From Erysipelotrichaceae bacterium (GTDB lineage: Bacteria > Bacillota_I > Bacilli_A > Erysipelotrichales > Erysipelotrichaceae), in the NCBI GenBank assembly GCA_030525525.1, contig JAUNEN010000001.1, positions 94,934 through 147,045 of the forward strand: a stretch of 52,112 nucleotides of DNA. Direction: 5' to 3'. Under the pieces are notes generated by a model. The model did not search any database. It was given only the letters and a program-made list of their open reading frames with translations, and had not been told where the DNA came from. Both the position numbers and the translations under genes were made by a program. This document shows positions 34,112 through 41,773 of this stretch, piece by piece (within the stretch, counting starts at the first letter, position 1; the number at the start of each line of letters is the position of its first letter).

Positions 34112-34630
34112 TCACTGACTGTCTTTATGTATGATTTTTACTTTTTCGCAATCTTCAAAGGCATGCGGGTGAATCTCTGCTTTCCCAGAGATCACAACCT
34201 CTTCAAGATTTTCGCATCTGAGAAATGCCCTGCCCATGATTTTGAGTGCAGGAGACAGCAATGTGATCTTTCTTAACTCATGGCAGTCCTGAAAACAGAA
34301 CGGCGGAATAATATAGACGCCTTCCGGAATCACAAGCTCTTCAAATGATGAGCGCACAAATGCATACTGCCAGAAGGTATTCAGAGATGAAGGCAGATCG
34401 ATCTTTTTCAGTGACGAGCAACCGTCAAACACAAAGCCGCCGATATCGGTCAGTGTATCCGGAAGGATCACTTCTTCAATCTCTTTATGCCCTTTGAAAA
34501 TATCATCCATCAATACCGATATATCACATCCGTACCATGATGAAGGTACGGTGACTTTTGCGTCATCGCCCTGATAGAACTGAATCATATATGTTTCGTT
34601 GTCAGCGTGTTTGTACCAGAAATCCTGCAT
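34112..34630 (-). CDS. BspA-type leucine-rich repeat protein
   Basis: A 172-residue protein made almost wholly of BspA/LRR_5 repeats with the pattern [LI]xxIgxxaFxxCxxLxxixlP: DIGGFVFDGCSSLKKIDLPSSL, YAFVRSSFEELVIPEGV, FCFQDCHELRKITLL, RAFLRCENLEEVVISG and HAFEDCEKVKII. No signal peptide or anchor is present, so it is probably cytosolic, unlike many BspA-type surface proteins, and short for the family. Start at 34630 with AAGG upstream. Function unknown; the repeats suggest protein binding. Confidence 0.82.
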   Translation of the reverse strand: MQDFWYKHADNETYMIQFYQGDDAKVTVPSSWYGCDISVLMDDIFKGHKEIEEVILPDTLTDIGGFVFDGCSSLKKIDLPSSLNTFWQYAFVRSSFEELVIPEGVYIIPPFCFQDCHELRKITLLSPALKIMGRAFLRCENLEEVVISGKAEIHPHAFEDCEKVKIIHKDSQ

Positions 34631-34644
34631 GGCATTACCTTATC

Positions 34645-34679
34645 ACAAAATGAAGGCCATATGTCAGGCATATGACCTT
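34645..34679 (-). terminator. Intrinsic terminator after the mgtC pair
   Basis: Minus strand: AAGGTCATATG-CCTGA-CATATGGCCTT, 11 pairs with one G-T, followed by CATTTTGT. Confidence 0.7.
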
Positions 34680-34685
34680 TTTCAG

Positions 34686-35375
34686 TTAAATCAGTTCAGC
34701 TGAAACAATCCCGTTCATCTCATCAATCTGATCAGCGAACTCCTGCTGTGTCATATCATTGGAAACTTTCAGTGTCAGCAGTGCACTGTACAGGGCAGCA
34801 CCGCTGTCTTTGTTCGATGTGATTTTAAGATTGGTGATCGCGGCGTCATGATCCTTGCAGAAGCGCATCACTTCATCAAGATCGCTGCGGTGATAATAGC
34901 TTAAGGCAATACTGAATTCCGGCGCAAACTGAATGCGGTTACGGATGTTGTTCAGGGATGTTTCAACAAAGATGATCATCAGTGTACCAAGAATTCCGCC
35001 TTCATAGAATCCTGCTCCGATGCATAGTCCGATGAGGCCGCTTGTCCAAAGACCTGCTGCCGTTGTCAGACCCTTGACCTTCTGCTTACGGGTCACGACG
35101 ATTGTTCCGGCACCGATAAATCCAAGACCTGTCACTACACCTGCCGCAATTCTTGACACATCGGTGGGCAGTGAAAGGCCGACATAAAGATAGATTCCGG
35201 TCATTGACGCAATCGCAGCGCCGAGCACAACCAGTATGTGGGTACGGAACCCGGCCGGTTTGTTATGATAGGACCTTTCCAGTCCGATGACTGTTCCGAT
35301 TATAAAAGAAAGAAGAAGCTTGATCAGAACTGCCGCAAAGCTTACGCCGCGGAAAGAATCAAATACATGCAGCAT
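34686..35375 (-). CDS. MgtC/SapB family membrane protein (first copy)
   Basis: A 229-residue membrane protein. The N-terminal 140 residues hold about four to five membrane helices with family motifs IGTVIGLERSYHNKPAGFRTHILVVLG-like blocks (IGLERS, KPAGFRTH), GVVTGLGFIGAGTIV and GLTTAAGLWTSGLIGLCIGAG. The C-terminal 80 residues form a soluble ACT-like domain (EFSIALSYYHRSDLDEVMRF). The ATG at 35375 has AGGAGG 8 nt upstream; the in-frame GTG three codons earlier is too close to it. It follows its paralogue by 13 nt. Proteins of this family are linked to Mg2+ limitation and ATP-synthase control in some pathogens; the role here is unknown. Confidence 0.9.
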   Translation of the reverse strand: MLHVFDSFRGVSFAAVLIKLLLSFIIGTVIGLERSYHNKPAGFRTHILVVLGAAIASMTGIYLYVGLSLPTDVSRIAAGVVTGLGFIGAGTIVVTRKQKVKGLTTAAGLWTSGLIGLCIGAGFYEGGILGTLMIIFVETSLNNIRNRIQFAPEFSIALSYYHRSDLDEVMRFCKDHDAAITNLKITSNKDSGAALYSALLTLKVSNDMTQQEFADQIDEMNGIVSAELI

Positions 35376-35388
35376 ATCGTACACCTCC

Positions 35389-36123
35389 TCAGGAAATCAG
35401 TTCTTCAATCGCGATCACGCTGTCAAGTTCCGCAATGGAGGAAAGCATGTCGGAATGCGATACATTCTCTTTGCTTAAACGCAGATTCATGATTGCCGAA
35501 GGATATTCATCCCCTTCTTTTGTAACTCTTTCAAATTCAATGTCCTGTATCTCTGCATTCTTTGCCTTGATGACATTCGTGATCTCAGATACATTTTCGA
35601 TTTTCTCAAATTCAACGGAAAATGTGATATTACGGCATCTGCGCTTGTAGCGTCTTTCCAGCGGCTGCATCACATTGAGTGCAATCACGATCAGCACACA
35701 GCTGAAGATCACGCATTCATAGAAACCTGCCCCGCACGCAATTCCCATACAGACAGAAGCGAAAAGTCCCGTTGCGGTTGTCAGGCCTTTGACCTGCTGG
35801 TGGGCTCCCGAAATGATGGAACCGGCTGCGATGAAACCGATTCCTCCGATCACTGCCGCCGAAAAACGGGAAGCGTCAAATTTGAGACCGACTGATGCCA
35901 CCGTATCCGCCCATACGGTATTCATCATTTCATATTCATATAATGCAAGCATCACTGACATACTTGCCCCGATGCCCGTCAGCATATATGTTCTGAAACC
36001 GGCCGTCTTTGATCTTCTGGTTCTGCCGTAGCCGATGATGCCGGAAGAAATCATTGCCAGAACCAACCTGAAAATGACTGTCGGGAAATGAAATTCCCGC
36101 AGATATTGAAAAACAGTATTCAT
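35389..36123 (-). CDS. MgtC/SapB family membrane protein (second copy)
   Basis: A 244-residue paralogue of the next gene with the same layout: membrane part with IIGYGRTRRSKTAGFRTYML, GGIGFIAAGSIISGAHQQVKGLTTATGLFASV and GAGFYE, then a soluble C-terminal domain (NITFSVEFEKIENVSEITNV). The usual GLER motif at the first helix is GYGRTRR here. AGGAG precedes the ATG at 36123. The two genes form one unit ending at 34645-34679. A heteromeric pair is plausible. Confidence 0.9.
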   Translation of the reverse strand: MNTVFQYLREFHFPTVIFRLVLAMISSGIIGYGRTRRSKTAGFRTYMLTGIGASMSVMLALYEYEMMNTVWADTVASVGLKFDASRFSAAVIGGIGFIAAGSIISGAHQQVKGLTTATGLFASVCMGIACGAGFYECVIFSCVLIVIALNVMQPLERRYKRRCRNITFSVEFEKIENVSEITNVIKAKNAEIQDIEFERVTKEGDEYPSAIMNLRLSKENVSHSDMLSSIAELDSVIAIEELIS

Positions 36124-36206
36124 ATCCGACTCCTGAGTGCATCAGTTCAATTGATTAACATTGTTACCTGTTGCTGTTTTCCACATTGTATCATGGCTCA
36201 AAGCAC

Positions 36207-36238
36207 CAAAAAAGGCAGAAGAGCTGATTTCTCCTGCC
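36207..36238 (-). terminator. Terminator of the BMP-type ABC transporter operon
   Basis: Minus strand: GGCAGGAGA-AATCAGC-TCTTCTGCC (nine pairs, one G-T) followed by TTTTTT. Confidence 0.85.
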
Positions 36239-36249
36239 AATTTAAGCAA

Positions 36250-37281
36250 CTAACGTTCCTCGCGGAAATAGGATATACCGAGTGATTGCGGATTCTGGTT
36301 TTCCCGCCGTTTGCGTTTGGATACCAGAATCAGAATCACGATTGTTACAAGATACGGGATCATGCGGTAGAGATTCTGCATGTGGCTCGGATTCGATGTG
36401 CCCAATGCCTTCGCAAGTGCAATCGAGATTGAGCCGGGTATATACAGATAGACCCAATAGCAGATACCGAAGACAAACGAGCCCCAGATTGCCGAGATCG
36501 GCTTCCAGCTTGTGAAGATGACAAGCGCGACTGCCAGCCAGCCGAGTGCTTCGATGCCGCCGCCTGTATCCCATGTGCCTTTGATATAGTCCATGACATA
36601 GTACACGCCGCCAAGGCCTTCGATCATGGCGCCGATTGTTGTTGCGACATATTTGTATTTGATGACATTGATGCCGGCCGCATCGGCGGTTGCCGGATTT
36701 TCACCGACCGCTCTGAGATTGAGGCCTGCTCTTGTTTTCTTTAAGAAATACCCTGCCGCAAGTGCAATCAGAATGGATGTATATGTCAGAAAGCCGTAAT
36801 TGAAGAAGATTGTTCCGAAGATACCGAGACTGTTTGCAAGTCCGGGAATCTGTGCTCTGTAGGCACTGGAAGCTGCCGCTACGGAGATCTGGCCGACGCC
36901 GCCGGAAAGCTTGACTAACGAGCCGCCGAAGAAGTTTGCAACGCCGCTGCCAAAGATTGTCAATGTGAGACCGGTGACATTCTGATTGGCACGCAGGGTA
37001 ACGGTCATAAAGCAGTATAACAGCCCGCCTAAGCCGCTGGCGGCAAGTGCGCAGATCAGTGAGATGATCAGACTGACAACAGCATTTGGCGCAGGGTTTC
37101 CGTTTTCATAGAAGAATGCACCGGCAAGCGCGCCGATGGCCCCAAGGTACATGATACCCGGAACACCGAGGTTCAGGTTGCCGCTCTTTTCAGTCAGGAT
37201 TTCACCGACCGAGCCGAGCATGATGATGGTGCCGAATGTGACGGCTGCGTTGATCCACGCAAGCAGTGAAGTCATTGACAT
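36250..37281 (-). CDS. BMP-type (nucleoside-like) ABC transporter permease 2
   Basis: A 343-residue membrane permease of the BPD_transp_2/YufQ-NupQ type, with about eight to ten hydrophobic segments. Conserved blocks: EILTEKSGNLNLGVPGIMYLGA and GLNLRAVGENPATADAAGIN. The ATG at 37281 has GGAGG 9 nt upstream; starts further upstream overlap the previous permease. Last gene of the transporter operon. By family context it forms the channel with the next permease; nucleosides are the usual substrate. Confidence 0.9.
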   Translation of the reverse strand: MSMTSLLAWINAAVTFGTIIMLGSVGEILTEKSGNLNLGVPGIMYLGAIGALAGAFFYENGNPAPNAVVSLIISLICALAASGLGGLLYCFMTVTLRANQNVTGLTLTIFGSGVANFFGGSLVKLSGGVGQISVAAASSAYRAQIPGLANSLGIFGTIFFNYGFLTYTSILIALAAGYFLKKTRAGLNLRAVGENPATADAAGINVIKYKYVATTIGAMIEGLGGVYYVMDYIKGTWDTGGGIEALGWLAVALVIFTSWKPISAIWGSFVFGICYWVYLYIPGSISIALAKALGTSNPSHMQNLYRMIPYLVTIVILILVSKRKRRENQNPQSLGISYFREER

Positions 37282-37282
37282 A

Positions 37283-38404
37283 TCAGGCAGCCTCCTTCCC
37301 CTTTTTGCTTCTGAATCTGATCTGATAATTGATGAAGAACTCACTTGCCAGAATGAAGAAGAGAATAATACCGGTCAGGATTTCACTTGCATATGTATTG
37401 AAGTTGAAATCCGAAGCGATCTGATTGGCGCCTCTTGAAAGGAAAGCCAGAATCGCCGTAATGAGTGACATTGCCAGCGGATTGAATTTTCCGAGCCACG
37501 CCACAATGATTGCCGTGAATCCGCGTCCGCCTGCAGTCAGAGATGAAATCGTATGGGAGACGCCGGCAACTTCGAGGAAACCTGCAATGCCGCAGATTCC
37601 GGCTGAGATTGCCATTGTTCTTAAGATAACCTTTGAAACCGAGATACCGGCATATCTTGCCGTATTCTCACTTTCACCGGCAACGCTGATTTCAAATCCA
37701 TGCTTGGAGTGCTTCATATAGAAATACATCGCCGCTGTCAGAATTGCTGCAATTAACACAACCGGTGCAAACTGCTGTCCGAACAAAGGAGAAAGCCAGC
37801 CTGCTTTTGTATCACCGTTGATAATACCGACTGAATGAGACTGTTTCTTATCCCATAAGTCGACGCAGAATTCAACAAGCTGCAGTGCGACGTAGTTCAT
37901 CATCAGGGTAAACAGTGTTTCGTTTGTTTTGTACTTTGCCTTGAAATAGGCAGGAATGAGTCCCCATACCGCTCCTGCAAGAGCTGCCGAAACAGCCATC
38001 AGGATGATCAGGAAGAAACCGGGAACCTTGCCGCCGAGATGAATCATCCATGCGGCAGAGACAAGACCGCCGATTAAGATCTGTCCTTCCGCGCCGACAT
38101 TCCAGAATCTTAACTTGAAGGCAGGTGCCAGACCGATCGCAATGATCAGCAGCATTCCCATATCCTTGAGTGTCTGCCAGATTCTGCGGCTTGTACCGAA
38201 GGCACCGGAGAACATCGAAGCATAGACGCTGATCGGATTGAGGGATGTGATGCTCATGATAAACAGCGCACACACAAGAAGTCCCGCCAGCACGCAGACA
38301 AGTCTGATGAGCCATGCCTTTGCGACAGGAATATCAGCTCTTCTGACGAGATGGATCAGAGGCTCCTTGACACTGTCATGCGGTTTTTCGTATTTGTTCC
38401 TCAT
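37283..38404 (-). CDS. BMP-type (nucleoside-like) ABC transporter permease 1
   Basis: A 373-residue membrane permease of the YufP-NupP type. Conserved blocks: LAPAFKLRFWNVGAEGQILIGG and KHGFEISVAGESENTARYAGISVS, plus GRGFTAIIVAWLGKFNP. The start overlaps the stop of the ATPase gene by four bases (ATGA), so they are translationally coupled. An N-terminal cytosolic tail of about 28 residues precedes the first helix. Confidence 0.92.
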   Translation of the reverse strand: MRNKYEKPHDSVKEPLIHLVRRADIPVAKAWLIRLVCVLAGLLVCALFIMSITSLNPISVYASMFSGAFGTSRRIWQTLKDMGMLLIIAIGLAPAFKLRFWNVGAEGQILIGGLVSAAWMIHLGGKVPGFFLIILMAVSAALAGAVWGLIPAYFKAKYKTNETLFTLMMNYVALQLVEFCVDLWDKKQSHSVGIINGDTKAGWLSPLFGQQFAPVVLIAAILTAAMYFYMKHSKHGFEISVAGESENTARYAGISVSKVILRTMAISAGICGIAGFLEVAGVSHTISSLTAGGRGFTAIIVAWLGKFNPLAMSLITAILAFLSRGANQIASDFNFNTYASEILTGIILFFILASEFFINYQIRFRSKKGKEAA

Positions 38405-39939
38405 GCCTTTGCCTCCTCATTCACGATATTGGTCATGCGTCTGCCGACTTCTTCTTTTGTCACCGTACGGGCATCCAGCATGCCGTTTGCCTTTCCTCCG
38501 CAAAGCACCAGGATTCTGTCTGCCAGAGCAAGCAGTACATCAAGGTCTTCACCGACATAGATCACGGCAACGCCTTTTTTCTTCTGCTCGGTGAGCAGAT
38601 TGTAGATGGTATAGGATTTGGAAATATCCAGTCCTCTGACCGCATATGCAGTCATCAGGATGACCGGTTCAGCCGCAATTTCACGGCCGACAAGTACTTT
38701 CTGAACATTTCCGCCGGAAAGTTTTCGGACCGGCGTGTCAAGACTCGGTGTGCTGACATCGAGTTCGTTTTTGATTTCGTCTGCGATCTTCAATGAGCTG
38801 GTGCGGTTGAGAAACGGTGAACGGCCCCTGTCATATTCCTTCAGCATCATGTTTTCCGTCATACCCATGGAAGCGACAAGACCCATACCGAGTCTGTCTT
38901 CGGGCACGAAGGAAAGATGAATGCCGAGGTTGCGGATTTCACGGACCGGTACACCGGCAAGATCTTTCTCGTTTCCGCTCGGATCGGTATAGACAATGCT
39001 GCCGCCTTCTTCAATTCTCTGAAGACCGGCAATCGCTTCAAGAAGTTCCTTCTGTCCGCATCCGGAAATACCGGCGATGCCGAGAATCTCACCGCTGTAG
39101 ACATCGAACGATACATCATCAAGTGCCTTGATGCGCTCATCGTTGTAAACAGTCAGGTGTCTGACTTCAAGACGCTTTTCAGGATTGACAGGCATGGGTC
39201 TGTCAATATCGAGTGTCACCTTTTCGCCGACCATTGCCTCAGTCAGAATCTGTTCGGTCGCAACCGGTGTCGGAATGGTTGTAATGTACTGTCCTTTTCT
39301 CAGGATCGTCACACGGTCGGAGAGCTCAAGAACTTCATTGAGCTTGTGCGTGATCAGTACAACCGCTTTTCCGTCTGCGCGCATTGCCTTCAGAACCTTG
39401 AACAGCTTGGCGGTTTCCTGAGGTGTGAGAACTGCGGTCGGTTCGTCAAGAATCAGGATATTCGCACCGCGGTAAAGGATTTTGACAATTTCAAGTGTCT
39501 GCTTCTGGGCAACACTCATCTCATAGACCTTCTGCTCGGGGTCGATGTCAAAACCGTACTGGGCTGCGATTTCCCTGACCTTCTGGTTAACTTCTTTCAG
39601 ATCATAGGTACGGGAGCCTTCAATGCCGAGAATGATGTTTTCGGCAGCCGTGAAGACATCGATCAGCTTGAAGTGCTGATGAATCATACCGATGCCCAGT
39701 CTGTACGCATCATGGGGACTCTTGATTGTCACTTCCCTGCCGTTTACATAAAAGTATCCTTCATCCGGATAATAGATACCCGCCAGCATGTTCATCAGAG
39801 TTGTTTTTCCCGATCCGTTCTCACCCAGAATCGAAAGAATCTCTCCGTAGTTGATACTCATGCTGACATGGTCATTGGCCGTAACGCTTCCGAAGCGCTT
39901 GGTCACATTTTCCATACGGACAGCCGATCTGTCTTCCAT
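38401..39939 (-). CDS. BMP-type ABC transporter ATPase with two nucleotide-binding domains
   Basis: A 512-residue ATPase with two ABC domains, as in YufO/NupO and RbsA. Domain 1: Walker A GENGSGKTTL, signature MSVAQKQTLEI, Walker B ILILDEPTAVL. Domain 2: GISGCGQKELLEAI in place of a full Walker A, signature KLSGGNVQKVLVGREI, and PVILMTAYAVRGLD at Walker B, where relatives usually have PTRGLD. A degenerate second site is normal in this family, though AYAVRGLD is unusual in detail. I use the ATG at 39939 (GGAGG 10 nt upstream); the ATG at 39948 is one base from that site. It energises the two permeases. Confidence 0.93.
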   Translation of the reverse strand: MEDRSAVRMENVTKRFGSVTANDHVSMSINYGEILSILGENGSGKTTLMNMLAGIYYPDEGYFYVNGREVTIKSPHDAYRLGIGMIHQHFKLIDVFTAAENIILGIEGSRTYDLKEVNQKVREIAAQYGFDIDPEQKVYEMSVAQKQTLEIVKILYRGANILILDEPTAVLTPQETAKLFKVLKAMRADGKAVVLITHKLNEVLELSDRVTILRKGQYITTIPTPVATEQILTEAMVGEKVTLDIDRPMPVNPEKRLEVRHLTVYNDERIKALDDVSFDVYSGEILGIAGISGCGQKELLEAIAGLQRIEEGGSIVYTDPSGNEKDLAGVPVREIRNLGIHLSFVPEDRLGMGLVASMGMTENMMLKEYDRGRSPFLNRTSSLKIADEIKNELDVSTPSLDTPVRKLSGGNVQKVLVGREIAAEPVILMTAYAVRGLDISKSYTIYNLLTEQKKKGVAVIYVGEDLDVLLALADRILVLCGGKANGMLDARTVTKEEVGRRMTNIVNEEAKA

Positions 39940-39964
39940 ACTTCCCATACCTCCTTAACAACGA

Positions 39965-40002
39965 TACAAGGGAAGCCGCCATCAATGCGGTTTCCCTTGT
40001 AC
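39965..40002 (-). other. Strong intercistronic hairpin between binding protein and ATPase genes
   Basis: Minus strand: ACAAGGGAA-ACCGC..GCGGC-TTCCCTTGT, about 13 pairs, without a clear T-tract after it. Its place suggests protection of the binding-protein mRNA or partial termination, raising that gene's expression above the rest. Confidence 0.55.
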
Positions 40003-40035
40003 TTCTTTTTTGATTGAATCCTTTTTCAGTATTGA

Positions 40036-41334
40036 TCAGTTGTTGGAATTTGAATCAATACCGTCAATGATGAAGCTGAAGTAAGGAGCGGAACGGAAAC
40101 CGTCCTTTGTATCAGATTCATAGAACACGCCGTCCTTGACCGGGAAAATGTCAGCTGTGCCGTCGAAGTCGAGATCGCAGCCATCCTTTTCAGTCAGTTC
40201 AGCTCCGTTGACTGTGAATGTGGAAACATCGAATACATTGAGGCTGCCGTCCTTGATTGCAGCTTCAACTTCAGCGACCTTTGCGTCTGTGCCAGCAGCG
40301 CAGGAGTCACCGAGCTTTGTAACGTTGACAGCACCTGTCTCATAGCCCTCGGACCAGTCAACAGCGATATCCATTGCCTTGCCTGCAAGCCACTGTGTAA
40401 ATGCATAGTTGTAATAAACAGACCAGTCGTTGGAAGCGGAGGTCAGAGCTGCCTTAGGAGCAACTTCCAGCATGGAAACGTTGTAGCCGACAGAGTAGAC
40501 CGGCTTGCCGCTTTCGTTGGCTGCCTGGATTGCACTCGGAGCACCTGTTGTATCAGCGTGCTGGGAAATGATGACGCATCCGTCAGCGATCAGCTTTTCA
40601 GCTGTTGTGCCTTCAGCGACCTGATCAGCCCAGGAGCTTGTGTATTCAACGATCATATGAACGTTCGGAACGATTGCCTTGACGCCGAGATAGAATGCTG
40701 TGAAGCCGGAAACAACTTCTGCATAAGGGAATGCACCGACATAGCCGATCTTGACATCGCCGTCTGCTGTGTAGGCATCCGGTGTCTTTTCAGGGGAAAC
40801 TTCACCGTTTTCGATGAGTTCAGCGAGCTTCATGCCGCCGACGATACCTGAAACATAACGTGACTGATATGTCTGGTTGAATGCGTTCTTGAAGTTTGCA
40901 AGGCCGGAGTTAGCGGCTGTGTCACCTGTCATGGAGATGAATGTGACATCTTCATGATCGGCAGCGACCTGCTGCATATATGTCTGATGTCCGTAAGAGT
41001 TGGAAATAACCAGTGTAGCACCCTGATCAACGAGGTCTTCAGCTGCGTCTGCGCATGCCTGATTCTCTTCGATCATATATTTCCACATGATTTTGTCAGA
41101 AGAGATGCCGAGGTCTTCAGCTGCCTTCTTGATGCCTTCAATGTGAGCTGCTGTATAGCCTTCGTTCTCATCACCGACGAGGATAACGCCGATTTTGCCG
41201 TCTGTTTCAACTGTATCTGTAGTTTCAGTGTTTCCGCTCTCGCCTTCTGTTTCAGAAGCGGGAGTGCTGCTGCCGCAGGCTGCCATGGAAACAGCGAGCA
41301 GTGCAGATAATGCTGCGGTAAGAACCTTTTTCAT
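40036..41334 (-). CDS. BMP-family ABC substrate-binding lipoprotein
   Basis: A 432-residue extracellular lipoprotein of the BmpA/PnrA (Med) family, whose known members bind purine nucleosides. Signal peptide MKKVLTAALSALLAVSMAAC with Cys20 lipidated, then a Ser/Thr/Glu-rich linker, then GKIGVILVGDENEGYTAAHI and VISNSYGHQTYMQQVAADH, typical of the fold. The frame is open far upstream, through an attenuator-like region, but GGAGGG lies 6 nt before the ATG at 41334 and the signal peptide starts there. First structural gene of the transporter operon. Nucleoside specificity is inferred from the family. Confidence 0.92.
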   Translation of the reverse strand: MKKVLTAALSALLAVSMAACGSSTPASETEGESGNTETTDTVETDGKIGVILVGDENEGYTAAHIEGIKKAAEDLGISSDKIMWKYMIEENQACADAAEDLVDQGATLVISNSYGHQTYMQQVAADHEDVTFISMTGDTAANSGLANFKNAFNQTYQSRYVSGIVGGMKLAELIENGEVSPEKTPDAYTADGDVKIGYVGAFPYAEVVSGFTAFYLGVKAIVPNVHMIVEYTSSWADQVAEGTTAEKLIADGCVIISQHADTTGAPSAIQAANESGKPVYSVGYNVSMLEVAPKAALTSASNDWSVYYNYAFTQWLAGKAMDIAVDWSEGYETGAVNVTKLGDSCAAGTDAKVAEVEAAIKDGSLNVFDVSTFTVNGAELTEKDGCDLDFDGTADIFPVKDGVFYESDTKDGFRSAPYFSFIIDGIDSNSNN

Positions 41335-41387
41335 GTTTTCCCTCCATTTCTCACCCGAAATTGATGCAGTCTTCATGCTTTTCTGTA

Positions 41388-41430
41388 TTAAAAAACGGGA
41401 TCGTCTTGTCTGAACCAGAAGCGATTCCGT
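41388..41430 (-). terminator. Attenuator-like terminator before the BMP gene
   Basis: Minus strand: ACGGAATCG..CGATCCCGT (eight pairs, one mismatch) followed by TTTTTT. It begins on the last base of the leader ORF's stop codon, 54 nt before the BMP start codon. Confidence 0.65.
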
Positions 41431-41522
41431 TACTTTGCAGAAATACAGCATAAAGCCGCAATAAAATCACAGCCGTGATTCAGCAGGAAGATTGTTCTGA
41501 CTGTTTTCTGATGTAGAACCAT
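41430..41522 (-). CDS. Leader ORF of 30 codons upstream of the BMP transporter operon
   Basis: ATG at 41522 with an excellent AAAGGAGG site 7 nt upstream, 30 codons, TAA at 41430-41432. The product would be MVLHQKTVRTIFLL.. to ..ALCCISAK, with a hydrophobic second half. It is the first ORF after the promoter at 41554-41581, and its stop codon touches the terminator hairpin. This is the geometry of leader-peptide attenuation, though I see no run of one regulatory codon. It could instead be a genuine small protein. Confidence 0.5.
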   Translation of the reverse strand: MVLHQKTVRTIFLLNHGCDFIAALCCISAK

Positions 41523-41553
41523 AAACCTTCCTCCTTTCGCTTGTGATGAATTG

Positions 41554-41581
41554 ATTATAAACTCTCAATCTGAAAAAACAA
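41554..41581 (-). promoter_or_regulatory. Promoter of the BMP transporter operon
   Basis: Minus strand: TTGTTT, 16-nt spacer, TATAAT, placing the transcript start roughly 25 nt before the leader ORF. The rest of 41335-41773 holds the leader, the attenuator and the peptidase terminator. Confidence 0.7.
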
Positions 41582-41708
41582 CGATTTCATCGGAGATTTC
41601 TTGATGTAAACGCTTAACAATTTCGCAAAAATGATAAACACAGGAAACTTTTCAGACAGTTTTCATTTGTTTTCATTTTTCAACCATCATTCTTCACGCA
41701 TAAGACAT

Positions 41709-41753
41709 AAGAAAAACGGGATCTGCAGTCTGATCCTGCGGATTCCCGTTTTG
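41709..41753 (-). terminator. Intrinsic terminator after the clostripain-family gene
   Basis: Minus strand: AAAACGGGA..GCAG-loop-CTGC..TCCCGTTTTTC, an interrupted stem with a T-tract, 20 nt past the stop at 41774. Confidence 0.75.
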
Positions 41754-41773
41754 TGTATCTGTATGATTTTGAA

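Noticed and set aside
34112-34630. BspA-type repeats as evidence for a surface adhesin
   Set aside because: No signal peptide, anchor or membrane segment is present.
38401-39939. Degenerate second ATP site of the transporter ATPase as a sign of inactivation
   Set aside because: A non-canonical second site is usual in RbsA/NupO-type double-domain ATPases.
14866-41753. Three terminators (14866-14899, 41388-41430, 41709-41753) share an AACGGGATC-like arm
   Set aside because: The loops and the rest of the stems differ; GC-rich arms of short stems recur easily, so a mobile or dispersed element is not supported.
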